DNA from: Phascolarctos cinereus | Lineage: Eukaryota; Chordata; Mammalia; Diprotodontia; Phascolarctidae | Direction: 5' to 3' | Assembly (NCBI RefSeq): GCF_002099425.1 | Contig: NW_018344194.1 | Span: forward strand, 744,001-808,000 | Length of the DNA stretch: 64,000 bases | In this document: positions 1-10,925 of the stretch, piece after piece | Numbering within the stretch: the first letter of the stretch is position 1 | Layout of the letters: each line of letters begins with the position of its first letter | Translations under genes and position numbers: made by a program | The notes under the pieces: generated by a model | Seen by the model: the letters and a program-made list of their open reading frames with translations, nothing else | Told to the model about the DNA's origin: nothing | The model's database searches: none

Positions 1-820
1 GGGCATCCTGTCAGTCCCAGGGACATAGAGAGAGGGAACCCGAATTCCAGGAGAGGACAAACAGGTCCCCCCAGAGCTGCCCCACATCAAACGAGGACGG
101 GTAAGCACGTGGTGAGGATGCTGACACAGGATTCCTGGTCATCCAGAACAGGCTCAGGCGGCACCCCAATCTCCTGCCAACCGAATTTCTTCGAATAAAA
201 GTAAAACCCATTTCTGGTGACAGTTCCTCCCATTTTGATACAACGCAACTTCTTAGAAGGTCCCCTCGAGTGACTGCGTGCGGCAGAGATGGGTCTATTC
301 AGGACTTACAGCCGCTTCATGCCTTCAGCGTGCCTCCACTAATGGTCACACTGGCCCCCCAAGATAGAGATTGAGTCAGAAGGTGTTAGCAGGACCGGAG
401 AGAAGCGGCGCCTTCCAGGGCCCCGATGGGGCTCTGGCCGCTAGCACCAACAGCTAACTGACACCTGAAACCAGTCACTCTCTGTGACTGCAGAAAGGCG
501 GCTGTTATCAACACCCTCGTCACTGGGCGTGCGTGCGTGGGGGCCGGGGCAAGAGGAGAAGAAAGAGAGGCCGCAGGATGGGCCCCTGCCACTGAAGGGC
601 AGCCGGGCCACTCCCCTCTATGGGCTGTAAGCCGGCCAAAGCCGAGGAGGTTCCTGAGCCTTCCCTGGGCTGTGTCCACAGCCTAAAGCCCTGGCATTCC
701 CAACGAGAGGGTGATGGCCCAAGAGCTCGGCCCCCTGAGGGCAATCTGGGGAGGCAGGACTGAAGATGTTGGGTCAGTGCTGGGCTGCAGGCTGGGGACC
801 ATCCTCAGCTCCACTCTTGA
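1..820. other. unassigned unique sequence
   Basis: GC-rich DNA with no repeat family, simple repeat or gene that I recognise. The open frames on both strands are short and mutually overlapping, without any familiar protein motif. Confidence 0.5.
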
Positions 821-1045
821 CAGGCCACTAGGGGGCACCACAGTGCACAGAGCACGGGGCCTGAAGTGTTCAAACGCAACCTCAGACACTTCCTAGCTGT
901 GTGACCCTAGGCAAATCACTTTACCGTCTCTGCCTCAGTTTCCTCATCTGTAAAATGAGCAGGAGAAAGAAATGGCAACCCTCTAGTATCTCTGCCAAGA
1001 AAACCCCTGAAATGACTCGACAAATCCTCTTGACATGCTTCAGTT
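821..1045 (+). repeat. SINE with MIR-type core and BovB/RTE-type tail
   Basis: The order is a degenerate head (CCACTAGGGGGCACCACAG), the core phrase TAGCTGTGTGACCCTAGGCAA, TTTCCTCATCTGTAAAATGAG, then the RTE-type tail GAAATGGCAACC with a TCTCTGCCAAGAAAACCCC stretch and a decayed end. A tRNA/MIR-like body joined to an RTE tail is a known marsupial SINE design. The head has drifted towards a CTCF-like motif. Confidence 0.85.
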
Positions 1046-1124
1046 CATTCATTCCAGTCCCACCTGGGCCTCAGAAGGGTCTCTACAACATGAGAGCTGG
1101 AAGGAGGCGGAGCAGGGCTGGGCT

Positions 1125-1216
1125 CGGAGCCGAGGCTCTGACGCTCACTGCCTGTGTGATCTTGGGCCACCCTTCCATCTCCAGGACTCAGCTTCCCTTC
1201 AAATGAGGAGGTCCAA
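1125..1216 (+). repeat. MIR/CORE-SINE fragment
   Basis: The core GCCTGTGTGATCTTGGGCCAC is followed by a degraded CTCAGCTTCCC block. It is short and diverged. Confidence 0.45.
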
Positions 1217-1629
1217 GGTCCCCTGGGATGCTGGGGGGTCACAAGGAGGGCGCGCCGGGTACTGGAAACAGGAGACACGGTAGGGTGGTTAGGAACAGAG
1301 AAGCGACCTGCAGGAGAGTGGGAAGGGATGGAGAAAAAGAAGAGAGGAGGAAGAAACGACAGCAGTGGCCGAGGCCTTCCATGAGAGGGGCAGCGAAGGC
1401 CGAGGCCAGTGGGGAGAGGGCAGCTGGAGGGGCCAGCAAAGGTGGGGACAAGGCTCCCCTGCAGCTGCGTGCCTGGACTAGACCTCATCTCTGCAGTTCA
1501 GTCAGGGACAGAGAGACATGCCAGAGAACTCAGGTTCAAATCTTCCCTCCATCCCCTGCTGACAGTGACCTGGAACAAATCTCCTCTCTCTCTCAGAGTT
1601 ACCTCCCAGGTAAAGTGAGGAGCCCAGAC

Positions 1630-2360
1630 CAGGTGACTTCTCAGACCCAGAATCCCAGAGGCCAAAGAGGCATGCAGCCCTGAGGGAGAGCCCCCCATGA
1701 CCTCCGCAGCCCCACTGCACAGAGGAAGAGACTGAGGCCTAGTAGCCACTCCCCATGCCCCAGCCCTGGACCCAGGCTGGACGAGATGGCTTCTCTAAGC
1801 TTCCTCACAACGTGAAAACTCAATGCCTTAATGGGAGAGGAAGGGGGGAGGGGGAGAGGCAACAGAAATTTGGGGTGGAAAGTTAAACATGTGCAATGCT
1901 TTGGGTTATTTTCAGGAGCTCCTTCTAGATCAAAAGTCACTGTCTTAGTTTAGAAGTATGAAAATGCTCTGTACAACAGCAAGTCTGATCACAAAGCCAT
2001 CAGGTATGCTAGGTGTAAAGGTTTGGCTTATTCAGACAACCACTGATTGCACCCGCGCTAAGTGAACGCACTTGTAAACGTTTGCAGCTTCCGTTCGGAT
2101 GCCGAGAGGTACAGCTCACTGGAGTTAGACTAAAATATGCATGCAAGCACACCCGTGTCTCTGTCTTCGACAGTGCTGAGAAGCCGGCAAAGAAATCACA
2201 GCATGAGAGACGGAACAGAAAGAGCTCTCCAGCTTCCTGGACTTCAGTGTAGTGCCAGAAACAGAGAGCTCCACCGTCTGGAAAGAGACGACAGGGAAAG
2301 TACCAAAAAAGAAAACTCATCAAACACAAGTCTTCCTATCGAGTGCTGACTGGGACCCTA
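1630..2360. other. unassigned sequence
   Basis: No recognised repeat or gene. The part around 2000-2130 is less GC-rich and free of repeats, which leaves room for a conserved non-coding element, but nothing specific is visible. Confidence 0.4.
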
Positions 2361-2364
2361 CCTG

Positions 2365-2555
2365 GCCCAACCTGGAGGACATGACAGGCCTGTGTTCACA
2401 CCCCACTTCAAACACAGTAGCTACATGACCCTGAACAAGCCCTGACCCTTACACACTTCAGCTTCTTTATCTGCAAAACAGAGGAAGAGCCTTGTTGTCC
2501 CAACCTCACAGGACTGTTGTGAGACCCAGATGATACAGCACCCGGCAAGTTACCG
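2365..2555 (+). repeat. MIR-type CORE-SINE
   Basis: A diverged MIR body: CATGACCCTGAACAAG (core), CTTCTTTATCTGCAAAACAG, and ACTGTTGTGAGACCCAGATGA, which matches the MIR 3' part (GTTGTGAGGATTAAATGA). Confidence 0.65.
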
Positions 2556-2874
2556 CCCCCCCCCAAGGCTATATCGAGGCCCCCTCTGATTATCAGCTCC
2601 ATCACCCAGCCACGACTGAGGCAAGCTTCTCCAAGCTTTCATCCATTTCCTGATTCTAGGGATTCCCAAGGCCGTGCTTCCACACACTCAAGGAAACAGA
2701 AGAATATGCAAGTGGTTCGAAAGAATGAGGAGGAATCAAGTTCCTTCTGGCAAAGGCTGGATCCCTGTGGTGCTGGCAGGGTGCCCTCAGCAGTCTCCCA
2801 GGGCATTCCCAAAGCAACCCCACAGAAACGTGGCAGTCTGCGCCTGGCCAAGGTCATCAGCAGCAGCACCTCAC

Positions 2875-2990
2875 CACCCAGTGTTTGTTACTATCATCAC
2901 CCCCACTCTACAGATGAAAAAACTGAGGCCCAGAAAGCAGACAGGAATTGCTCAGGGTCACAAGGCCAGAAGTGGAGAATGTTGTACCAA
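2875..2990 (-). repeat. MIR-type CORE-SINE, reverse
   Basis: CTCTACAGATGAAAAAACTGAGGCCCAGAAAG followed by GCTCAGGGTCACAAGGCCAG is the reverse complement of the MIR core. A spurious 148-codon plus-strand frame runs straight through it. Confidence 0.65.
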
Positions 2991-3179
2991 TACTCTCAGT
3001 TCTTACATTCGTTCACCAAAGCTCCTGTAAAAATACCCGACTCCATACCCAACATTTTAAAGGTAAGTCAGGAGGCCAGGAAAGAATCGGCAGTCAACAA
3101 AGGGGAAGCCCTCAAGCAAAAAGGCCTTGGGTCCATCTTTCTGCCCTTCTGAAAAGGGCCTCGCTTGTGGCTCCATTTA

Positions 3180-3375
3180 CAAGAGGCCTAATTTATTAAT
3201 CGCCTATTATGCACCAAAGCTCATGTATGGGGAGGGCCAGATACAAAGAGAGCAAAAAACAGTCCCTCGCTGGCAAGGAACTCATATTCTAATGGAAGAG
3301 ACACTCAAAATAGGATATACAGTATAAACAGAAATTGGCAGTTACAAATTAATACAAACGAGTTAAATTCATGGC
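3180..3375 (-). repeat. L2 3' end, reverse
   Basis: The antisense L2 tail TTTATTAATCGCCTATTATGCACC is followed by ACAGTCCCTCGCTGGCAAGG and TCTAATGGAAGAGAC, the usual antisense L2 order. A run of 11 G begins just after it. Confidence 0.6.
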
Positions 3376-3380
3376 ACCTT

Positions 3381-3535
3381 GGGGGGGGGGGAAGGAAGGG
3401 GAGAAAATAATGTAAGCGAGAGGCTGAAGACCTGAACCCAGTAGTGACTGAGTGACCAGAGAGCAAGGGATGAGAGAGGGGGAGGGGGGAGGGGAAAGGG
3501 GAGGGGAGAGGGGGAGGGGAGGAGGCAGGAGGAGA
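3381..3535 (+). repeat. G-run and GGGGA-rich polypurine tract
   Basis: Eleven consecutive G (3381-3391) and, after a spacer, an almost pure G/A tract with repeated GGGGA/GGGGAG units (about 3461-3535). The plus strand has many G-runs able to form quadruplexes. Confidence 0.9.
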
Positions 3536-3811
3536 ATCATAACCAAGCCAAGAAGACTGAGAATGGCAGTCAGAGAGGTAGGAGGTGAACCAGGAGAGGA
3601 TGTCCAGGGGAAGGAGGGTCAGCAGGTTGGTAGAGAAGAAAGAGGCCTGAGAAATGGCCAACTGCAAAGGGAGGAAAAGCCAGGGACTCCAAATCCCTAG
3701 GCTCAGGGCCACGGCAATGGGCTGTGCTCCTGGATGGGGCCGGGGCTGAGGCCTCTCTCATACCATCCAGACACTAGCACAAGGCTTTTAAAAACCCACC
3801 GTTCGGCTGGC

Positions 3812-3946
3812 CTATGTGGGTCAAGTCAAGCCTGGGGCTGAAGTCACCCCATACTTGGGCTCAGATACAGACAAGCCATGTGACTGGGAGAGTGTCACTT
3901 GCCTCAGCTTCCCCTTCTGTAAAATGGGCATGAAAGCTTCCACTGC
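3812..3946 (+). repeat. MIR-type CORE-SINE
   Basis: CATGTGACTGGGAGAGTGTCACTTGCCTCAGC and CCCTTCTGTAAAATGGGCATG are the core and the 'cctcagtttcc...tctgtaaaatggg' block. It ends against the CT microsatellite. Confidence 0.6.
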
Positions 3947-3953
3947 AGCTCGC

Positions 3954-3956
<3 letters not shown>

Positions 3957-4009
<53 letters not shown>
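3957..4009 (+). repeat. (CT)n microsatellite
   Basis: About 22 uninterrupted CT dinucleotides followed by one CTTT interruption. It makes shadow frames of Ser/Leu or Arg/Glu repeats. Confidence 0.98.
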
Positions 4010-4317
4010 AGGGTTTCCAAGAGATTCTAGCAGAAAGCTATACAGCAAATCTTTGAGTCCTGAATGCATCTGTAACTGACATCACTGTTATCATTGAGCC
4101 CTCCACACCTGGGTTTCTGCAGGCCTGGTCAGGCCTTCTGCAGGATGATCCCAGAGGCAAGGCCATTAGAGCCTCCAGCCCCATCCTAGGGTGAGTCACT
4201 TCATTCAGAAAGCTCTATCCACTCAAGGCTCCATCCCTCCACCCAACAGACCAGTCAGCAAAGTCTTGCTGCCACAATGAATGAAACCACTTTATGCAAT
4301 TATTTGGCCATGGGAGA

Positions 4318-4430
4318 AGCCTGGATGCGGGGTCAGAAGGCCCCCACTGCAGCCTGGCCCTACTGCTGATGACTCGTGTGACCATGGACCTCTCCGGGCA
4401 CCAGCTTCCTCCACTAGCAAGGTGAGGCTA
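4318..4430 (+). repeat. MIR-type CORE-SINE fragment
   Basis: The phrases CTGCTGATGACTCGTGTGACCATGGACC and CACCAGCTTCCTCCACTAGCAAGGTGAGG align to the MIR core in order, at high divergence. Confidence 0.45.
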
Positions 4431-5300
4431 GCCTTTCCAGCTGCAGACTCTGGGAGCCGCCCATCCCTGTGCAGCCCCGAGAGAAGACTCTGTGCAGAGC
4501 GAGGGCCAAGAGCCACCCTCCTCTGTCCACCCTGCGGCTCTGGGCAGCCTTCAGGACGGTGGAGTCTGGCGGGGTGTTTATGTCTGATCCCAGACAACCA
4601 GCGGTGGATGACGATTTATTGACGCAAGAGCTACCCCACGCAGCATGCCAGAGACTAATCAGAGCGAGAGGAATTCTTCTCAGACAGCCACCCGCCAGAG
4701 GCTGACCCGCCTCCAAGGCGGGCGATGTAAGCTGAGCCCCAGCAGGATGGGAGCCATGTGGCAGAGACGAGTCCAACTGAGGAACAATGAAATCCAGCAC
4801 AACTGTGCGACTGGGCCGGCTGTCAAGGAAGAAAGGTCCCAGAAACCACCCAAAAAGGGCAGTCTGTGGACATGGGCCGCTCTCCCCTGAGGCAGCAGGT
4901 GGGAGGAGCTGGGTGAGAGAAGGCTGGGCTCTCTCTCATGTCCAAAAGGAAGAGGAAGCACTGAGCTGGGCAGCTCTGTCTCTAGCCAGGAGAGCCCCCA
5001 GGAGGTGGGGCTGGGGCCCCCAATGGACTTCCACACTTGCTGGTGGCCTCTCACCAGGGACGCTGTGGAAGAAACCATCCAGCGGGTACAAAGCTGCCCT
5101 CAACACCGGCCTCAGAGACCTCAGGGGCCTTCCAGTGCCATCTGTAACTCAAAAAGAAACCCTCTGACATCATACCCAACTGGTAGCACCCCCCCCCAAC
5201 CTGACCAACCAGTCTGGAGAGCTGGCAAACATTTCCAAAACGGTGAGAGATCAAGGAATTCCAAATCACCTTCCAATGAGACAACTCCACTTCCACTCCA
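4431..5300. other. unassigned GC-rich sequence
   Basis: No repeat or gene recognised. Several overlapping frames of 80-130 codons occur on both strands, as expected by chance at this GC content; none shows a known motif. Confidence 0.4.
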
Positions 5301-5304
5301 AACC

Positions 5305-5405
5305 CTGGGCCGCTCAGTCCTACTCTCTGTGCCTCAATTTCCTTTTATGTAGAATGGATACCAGGGATCTCAAAGGTCTATTCCAACATGATCACTCTAT
5401 GGTCC
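5305..5405 (+). repeat. MIR3/THER1-type SINE 3' part
   Basis: GTGCCTCAATTTCCTTTTATGTAGAATGG followed by CTCAAAGGTCTATTCCAACATGATCACTCTATGGTCC, the typical 'aggtcccttccaactctaaatctatgatcc' tail. Confidence 0.6.
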
Positions 5406-5849
5406 TAGAATAGCTCTCTCATGGAACGTTGGCCAAACTGACTCATGGCACCTTCTGTGACCTGCTGCCCCTGAATCAGTCCTCAGATCTCAGATTGGAA
5501 GGGAAGTCCATGGCCAGCTGGGACAACTGCCCCGTGAATGAATTCCCCGTCCAACTAGGCGAAGGCGAGACCAGGGTCAGCCTGAAGAGCTCTCGGGCGG
5601 GGAGCCCACCCCCTCCCAAGGCTGCCCACGTCACATCAGGACAGCCTGGAGAGGTGAGAAGTCCATCCTGATATCATCTGAAACTGGCCCAATGCCGCCC
5701 CGCCGCCATGGGCAATCCTTGAGTTACTTCAAGATGGCCACCACATGGCCCAGCCCCCACGCCTTCTTCTCTTCTCGGCTCTCCTCTGACGCTTCCCTCC
5801 AATGCGCTCCCCAGCTCTGCCTCCCCGTATCTCTTCTGCATGTTGACTC

Positions 5850-5965
5850 CCTCATGGGACTAGGGGCTCCTTGAGGGAAGGGCTCTCGTCACCTTCCTGC
5901 GTGTTCCCAGTGCTTGGGAACGCCTGTGCCTGGCACATAGTAGGGGCCTGTATGCCTGCCTGCCC
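5850..5965 (+). repeat. L2 3' end
   Basis: CTAGGGGCTCCTTGAGGGAAGG ... TGCCTGGCACATAGTAGGGGCC is the sense-strand L2 3' end ('aagctccttgagggcagg ... tgcctggcacatagtaggtgc'). Confidence 0.65.
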
Positions 5966-6169
5966 TCCTGGGGGCACTGTCTAGCCTATCTTCAAAAGTG
6001 ATTCCCAGAAGGGGATGCGGCTCTCCTGACGGGGGTGCTGAGCAAGCCCCAGGACAGTCAGTCCATCTCCTCCTTCTCCACAGAGCAAGTGTCCCTTTGT
6101 CCCAGACCTTCTCCTTGGCCCCTGCTTCCACCTTCTAGCAATCACTGAAGCCGGACTTCCCCATGAGCT

Positions 6170-6428
6170 GCCTTGCTGCCCCCCTACCTGGCTGCCTCCC
6201 CAGGAGCTACCTTGCTGCCCCCCATCTCACTGCCCCCCATGAGCCTCCTTGCTGCCCCCCCACCTGGCTGCCCCCCACGAGCTGCTTTGCTGCCCCCCCA
6301 TGAGCCTCCTCGCTGCCCCCCCACCTGGCTGCCCCCCCATGAGCCTCATCGCTGCCCCCCACCTGGCTGCCCCCTCATGAGCCTCCTCGCTGCCCCCCCT
6401 CATCTGGCTGCCCCCCTCAATGAGCCAC
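6170..6428 (+). repeat. C-rich minisatellite, about 34-38 bp units
   Basis: About seven imperfect copies alternate TGAGCCTCCTCGCTGCCCCC and CACCTGGCTGCCCCC. C-runs of 5-8 differ in length between units, so the frame changes from unit to unit and gives Pro/Leu-rich shadow frames. The phrase CACCTGGCTGCCCC resembles a reverse-complemented SINE head, and a reverse SINE fragment lies directly to the right. Confidence 0.85.
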
Positions 6429-6435
6429 CTCGCAC

Positions 6436-6528
6436 AGCAAAGGAATTGTTTGAGGCCAGATCTGAACTCCGGTCTTCCCGAATTCCGCAGGCCAGTGTTC
6501 TAGCCCCCACCCGGCTGCCATGTCGATC
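6436..6528 (-). repeat. SINE 5' half, reverse
   Basis: TTGAGGCCAGATCTGAACTCCGGTCTTCCCGA ... CCAGTGTTCTAGCCCCCACCCGGCTGCC matches the reverse complement of the marsupial SINE 5' half (head at right). The 3' half is missing where the C-rich minisatellite begins. Confidence 0.7.
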
Positions 6529-6654
6529 CTCCAAAATCCGCACAGCTCATGACTGAGCTCCCTGGCTTCCTGCAGTTCCCAACTGCAGTCCCCGCTTCTT
6601 GGCCAGCCCCTCTTAATCCCAGCGCCCTCCCTCTGCTTCCTCTTTATTCTGTAG

Positions 6655-6800
6655 ACAGTTCATTCGGTCTGCTGGTCTCCCCGTTAGACTGGGAGCTCCC
6701 TGAGGGCAGGCACTGGTTTCTGCCCTTCTGTATCTGCAGCTCTTAGTTCAGCGCTGGCACACAGTAGGTGCTCAGTAGGTGTTGACTGACTGACTGATCT
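6655..6800 (+). repeat. L2 3' end
   Basis: GTTAGACTGGGAGCTCCCTGAGGGCAGGCACTGG ... GCTGGCACACAGTAGGTGCTCAGTAGGTGTTGACTGACTGACTGA. This is a well-preserved L2 terminus ending in the short TGAC repeats typical of L2. Confidence 0.8.
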
Positions 6801-7450
6801 GCCCGAGACACAGCGGGGCAGACGGGCCCCAGGACAGCTCACCTGCCCCCTCTTTCTTCCTGCCTGTGATTGCGGATCTGGCTCTGCCCTGCCATTATGG
6901 GCACATCCCTGTGCCAGGCTCTGGGGCCACAGGGACAAAAGCGAGACAACCGGTCCCTGGTGTAACGACAGGAGAACAGAAGTCAGAGTCCACCGATCTG
7001 AGTGCGAATGCCCCCTCTGAAACCTGAGAACTCCCTAGCCTTTGAGCAGCCTCCCCAGCCTCCCCGGACACTCGGCCTCTCACCAGCATGGTCACAAATC
7101 GTGAATGCAGCACGACCCAGAGGGGAGTCACTTCCCCGGCGGGTTGGTTTCGCCACATCTATGATTCCAGCGGTCCAGGGGACTCCCGAGAGGACGGCTC
7201 CTCCACCAACGCAGAGCTGAGCCTGCTCTCCGGGGTCAGGGTCACAGCACCAGCAGGGTCGGAGGCCAGGGGCCGATGCTCCACCCCACCAGAAGCCCGT
7301 AGCTGCTCCTACAAGAAGGGGCTCGTCCTGGTCGGCCGCCACATCCATCCCCCGCCATGGTCTCTGCCCCTGACCACTGCACCACCAGTCTCTTGGTCAT
7401 CTTCCCTCCTCCTCCCCAAATTCGGCGTTGCCCCTCCTCCCCGCTGAGTC
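6801..7450. other. unassigned GC- and CpG-rich sequence
   Basis: No repeat or gene recognised. CpG is rather frequent around 7120-7350, but I see no promoter layout or reading frame that stands out. Confidence 0.35.
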
Positions 7451-7454
7451 AGAT

Positions 7455-7545
7455 CATCAGGCACTGGTTCAGCATTCCCTCTGCCAGGCACGGGGACAGT
7501 CCCTGTGCTCAAGGTCCACTCTAACAGTGAGGACACGGCCTAAAG
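7455..7545 (-). repeat. L2 3' end, reverse (weak)
   Basis: CAGGCACTGGTTCAGC ... GGCACGGGGACAGTCCCTGTGCTCAAGGTCCACTCTAACAGTGAGGAC follows the order of the antisense L2 tail, heavily decayed. Confidence 0.4.
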
Positions 7546-7949
7546 GGAAGCAGAAAGAAGGCCTTTCCCACGGCCCCTCCCCCACCCCATAGAGCACAAG
7601 GCCTCTGGGACATAACGCTGGTCAGTGGGACCTTTGTACTGGGGCCCAGCGCAGACAAAACCTCCCGGCAGCTGCCCTCAGGCCCCTCCTCCCCTGCATC
7701 CCACTTCCAGCCGCCATTCATCTCTCTGCATTCAGGAGAGAGCGTGGGTGAGCCGTCAAGAGTCAGGTCTGGTGGGAAATGGGCCTCCGGGCTCCCCCCT
7801 CAGGAGAACAATAACCCAATGTGGCTGCATCACCCAGGCTGGGGGAAAAGGCCCCTTCTGCCTCGAAGACCCCAAGCAAAGGCGCTTTTTAAAATGACCA
7901 CAGCTGACAAAAACACATCTACAGGAAACTGAAACCTGCGGCCCAGACA

Positions 7950-8535
7950 GCACCAATGCACCAAGGATAAGAAGAGAAGGAGCAGAACGGGAAGCAAAAC
8001 CTTCGCATCAAGTTTCCTGGATAATGGTCTAGTATCCAGCATGTACAAGCAATTAGACCAGCAGCCATTCCCAAGTGCATAAGTGATCAAAGGATGTGGC
8101 CGAACACTGGGCCAAAGAACTGCAAAGTATTCACAACCATGAAAGAGGAAGCTCCGAATCACTAATGAGACAGGCAAATCCCACTCTCCCTGAAGTCTCC
8201 CTGCCCTCGGGGACATCGGCACAGACGGCAAGAGACGGGAACAACTCCTGCTGGAGGGCTTGCGGGAAGACAGGTGCGCTGGTGCATGGTTGGTGGAGCT
8301 GTGAATGGGTACAACCATTTTGGAACGCTGTTTGTAATTAGGCAAATACGGTAAACAAAATGCCCATACCTTTCAACCCAGAAATCCCTGAAATTGAAGT
8401 AGGTGTCCTTCAAGTAGGAACAGCTCAGCAATGAATGCCACACAATGGTACTGAGCTGTAAGAACTGATACGATGGATGTGATGAAGACAGAGAAGGCTG
8501 CGCACATCTACTTGAAGTGATTCAGGATGAAGTCA
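7950..8535 (+). repeat. old L1 fragment: ORF2 end and 3' UTR
   Basis: Ordered matches to the marsupial L1 3' region: GGATAATGGTCTAGTATCCAG (tataaaggtctgatatcca), ATAAGTGATCAAAGGATGTGG (ataaatggtcaaaggatatg), AACCATGAAAGAGGAAGC, TGGTTGGTGGAGCTGTGAATGG and CCATACCTTTCAACCCAGAAAT. The frame for the ORF2 C-terminal region (HGWWSCEWVQPFWNAV) is still visible but broken soon after. The left edge is uncertain. It is much more diverged than the copy at 44.8 kb. Confidence 0.75.
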
Positions 8536-8576
8536 GCAGAGGCAAGGAAACAACATAGACAGTAACACAGCAGCGC

Positions 8577-8711
8577 AGTGGGAAAGAACACACACAGAGA
8601 GAGACACATGTGAGCACATATATACACATACATGCACACACAGAGAGATACGTGAGTGTGCCTGTCTACACATGCCATGCGTATATAAATGCATGCATAC
8701 ACATGGACACA
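8577..8711 (+). repeat. degenerate CA/TG-rich low-complexity tract
   Basis: Interspersed ACACACAC, ACATACATGCAC, GAGAGAGA and ATGCATGCATAC. No regular unit is kept. Confidence 0.8.
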
Positions 8712-8989
8712 CGCAGTGACCATCACAAAACCATCAAACAAGGAGCACCGTGAACAAGGAGGAATGAGAAGCCACGACCCCGCAGCCCTTGGCAGAGGAA
8801 GGAAGCGTGCCGATGTTTCAGCCTTTGCTAACGCGCCCGTGAGTCTACTGAATGTTTCCTCTTTTTCCTTCTGTCTCTAAGAAATGCTGCTCCCACACCG
8901 TGTGCTGGGGAGGATGCCGAAGAGCCAACGCGCCGTCCCTTCGGTCCTGTTTTCACCCAGACTCAGACCTCTCCTCCCCCTCCACATCT

Positions 8990-9245
8990 CACCTGTTTCC
9001 CATTAACAAGCACAAACAAAGCCATGCTGGATTGCACCAAGTTTGGGGGCTGTTTATCCTCACATGTAACAAAAGCGAAAAATGCGTAAAAGCAAATCCA
9101 ATTTGTGAATTCGTAATGACTGTTTAAAAAACCTCATTTCAAGCGGGAAGCACCCTGCATAATAGCTGTGGGAGCAAATTCTGCTGAACCCAAGAGCATG
9201 CTGTTAGATGCCAAAACAAAAGGAGTAAGCTGGGATCTGCAAAGA
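8990..9245. promoter_or_regulatory. candidate conserved non-coding element (AT-rich island)
   Basis: A repeat-free, AT-richer block inside GC-rich DNA. It holds several forkhead/SOX-like strings close together: CACAAACAAAGCC, TGTTTATCC, TGTTTAAAAAACC and GCCAAAACAAAAGG. No coding frame is kept. The call rests on composition and motif clustering only. Confidence 0.3.
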
Positions 9246-10835
9246 GCGCTGCTTTCCAGGGGGTGAAAAACCGAGCACATGATTTTCAGTTCCCCCGGCT
9301 TCTGAATTTTCACATATCTGTCCACGGGCCAAGGTCACCTATGGATGAGATCTGGACCCGAAAGGAGCCTCCAAGGCCGCGGAGTCCAGACTGCCAGAGA
9401 CCGAGACTGGGAACAGAAGTGGGAAGCAGCAGACGGGCCAAGCGCAGGCCCTGGACTCCACATAGCCCAGTGATGCTGACTCCTGAATCAAGGAGGGCCC
9501 TTCAGAGGCCCGAGGAGGAAAAAACGCCTTTTCCCTGAGGTCGGCAGCCCCACCCTCAGGAGAAGAGAAGCGGGTGCTCCCCAGGGGTCCTGGGGCCCGG
9601 CATCCCAGAGCTGTGGCCTGCTCCCCTTTTTCTCTTAGACTATTAAAAAGAGAGCAGATCCATTTCATTTACATGGGGGAAAGTAGGGGAGATTTCTGCC
9701 CTGAGCCCCCCACGGGCTGGCAGAGAAGGAGAAAAGGGCACCCAGCAGAGTGGGCATGGATGCTACACATGAACGGACAAAGGAAAGTCACCTGCAACTC
9801 AGCCCTGGGTCGGGCAGGGGACCAGCAGGATTTGTAGTCAAGGGCTTGGGTTCAAATCCTCCCAGCACTGAGGGCCAGTCAGTCCATCTCCCCAGTCAAT
9901 CCTGGCAGACTTAGCTCCTGTGGGCTCAAGGTGCACATAAAGCAGCTGGAAATGGAGACCTGCTCCCAAAATGTCTATTACTGTTGTCACTGTGACATTA
10001 AAAACACTTCATTCTCCCAGAGTTGTGCCCCTTCTGGGGGGCTATGGGCAAGAGGCAAGGCTAAACCGATGCCTTCACTGGTGCAGAAGCACTTTCAGCA
10101 TCCAGACCAGTAACGGTCAGGAACACACGGGGTCTCAGGCCACTTCCTGCATGACAAGTCACTAACTCCATCAGGGCTGAAAGCTAGGCCTGCTCCACTC
10201 AGATGTGGGCTTGCCAATCCCCGCCATCCAACAACGTAACCATCAGCCCATCTCAGACCCCCCCACACACAGCAGGTGTGAAATGGGGGAGGGGGCTGAA
10301 CTAGCAGGGCTTCTTGAAGGCTTCTGAGCTCCCTTCCAGCTCTTGATGTGAGACTACGAATTTCTGCCCCAAAAATACCCTAATAGGTTGAGGAGAAAAC
10401 CACTGTACTAGCTCACAACAGCCAAAGCATAGTCCAGAAGGGGGCTCTGAAAGCACCCGGAGGTGGCCATGCTAGGTGGGTACAGGGAGGGACGGGGAGG
10501 GCAGGTGCCAGGTGGCCAGGACCTGTCCTTCGGTCCTGCCAGGGCTAGGGCATCAGGGGAAGGCCAAGGCAACCAACCACCTCCCCAAAATGCCAGTACC
10601 CTCCCCGGTCACCAGCCTCCCTCCCGCCTTCTCCGTTGCCCTCCCCCTCACACAGGCCACTTCAGCTAATAACCTCCGCCTCTTCAAAGAGCCTGCACGA
10701 CCATGCTCTTGGGCCTGCCTCTGCGAGAACTAGCTTCGGGGATCAGTTTTCCCTCCGCGCACCCCCAGGGGCACAAAGGGGAGGCCGTTCATTCTGGGAC
10801 AAGACTGCAGCATTTCTAACACAGAGAGTACTTTC
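9246..10835. other. unassigned sequence
   Basis: No confident repeat or gene. A SINE-like scrap (CTTGGGTTCAAATCCTCCC) lies near 9845-9865. The rest is GC-rich with chance-length frames. Confidence 0.35.
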
Positions 10836-10842
10836 TGGGAGC

Positions 10843-10925
10843 CAGGACCACCACGGCCAGCACTTTACAGATGATGGAGAAGAGGCCCAGGAAGGAAGGA
10901 TCTGCCCAAAGTCTGAGGCCTGGGT
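10843..10925 (-). repeat. MIR-type fragment, reverse
   Basis: CAGCACTTTACAGATGATGGAGAAGAGGCCCAGGAAGGAAGGATCTGCCCAAAGTCTGAGG is a decayed reverse MIR core. Confidence 0.45.

Noticed and set aside
2706-3152. 148-codon plus frame that looks protein-like (STDEKTEAQKADRN...)
   Set aside because: The central part is a translated reverse MIR core.
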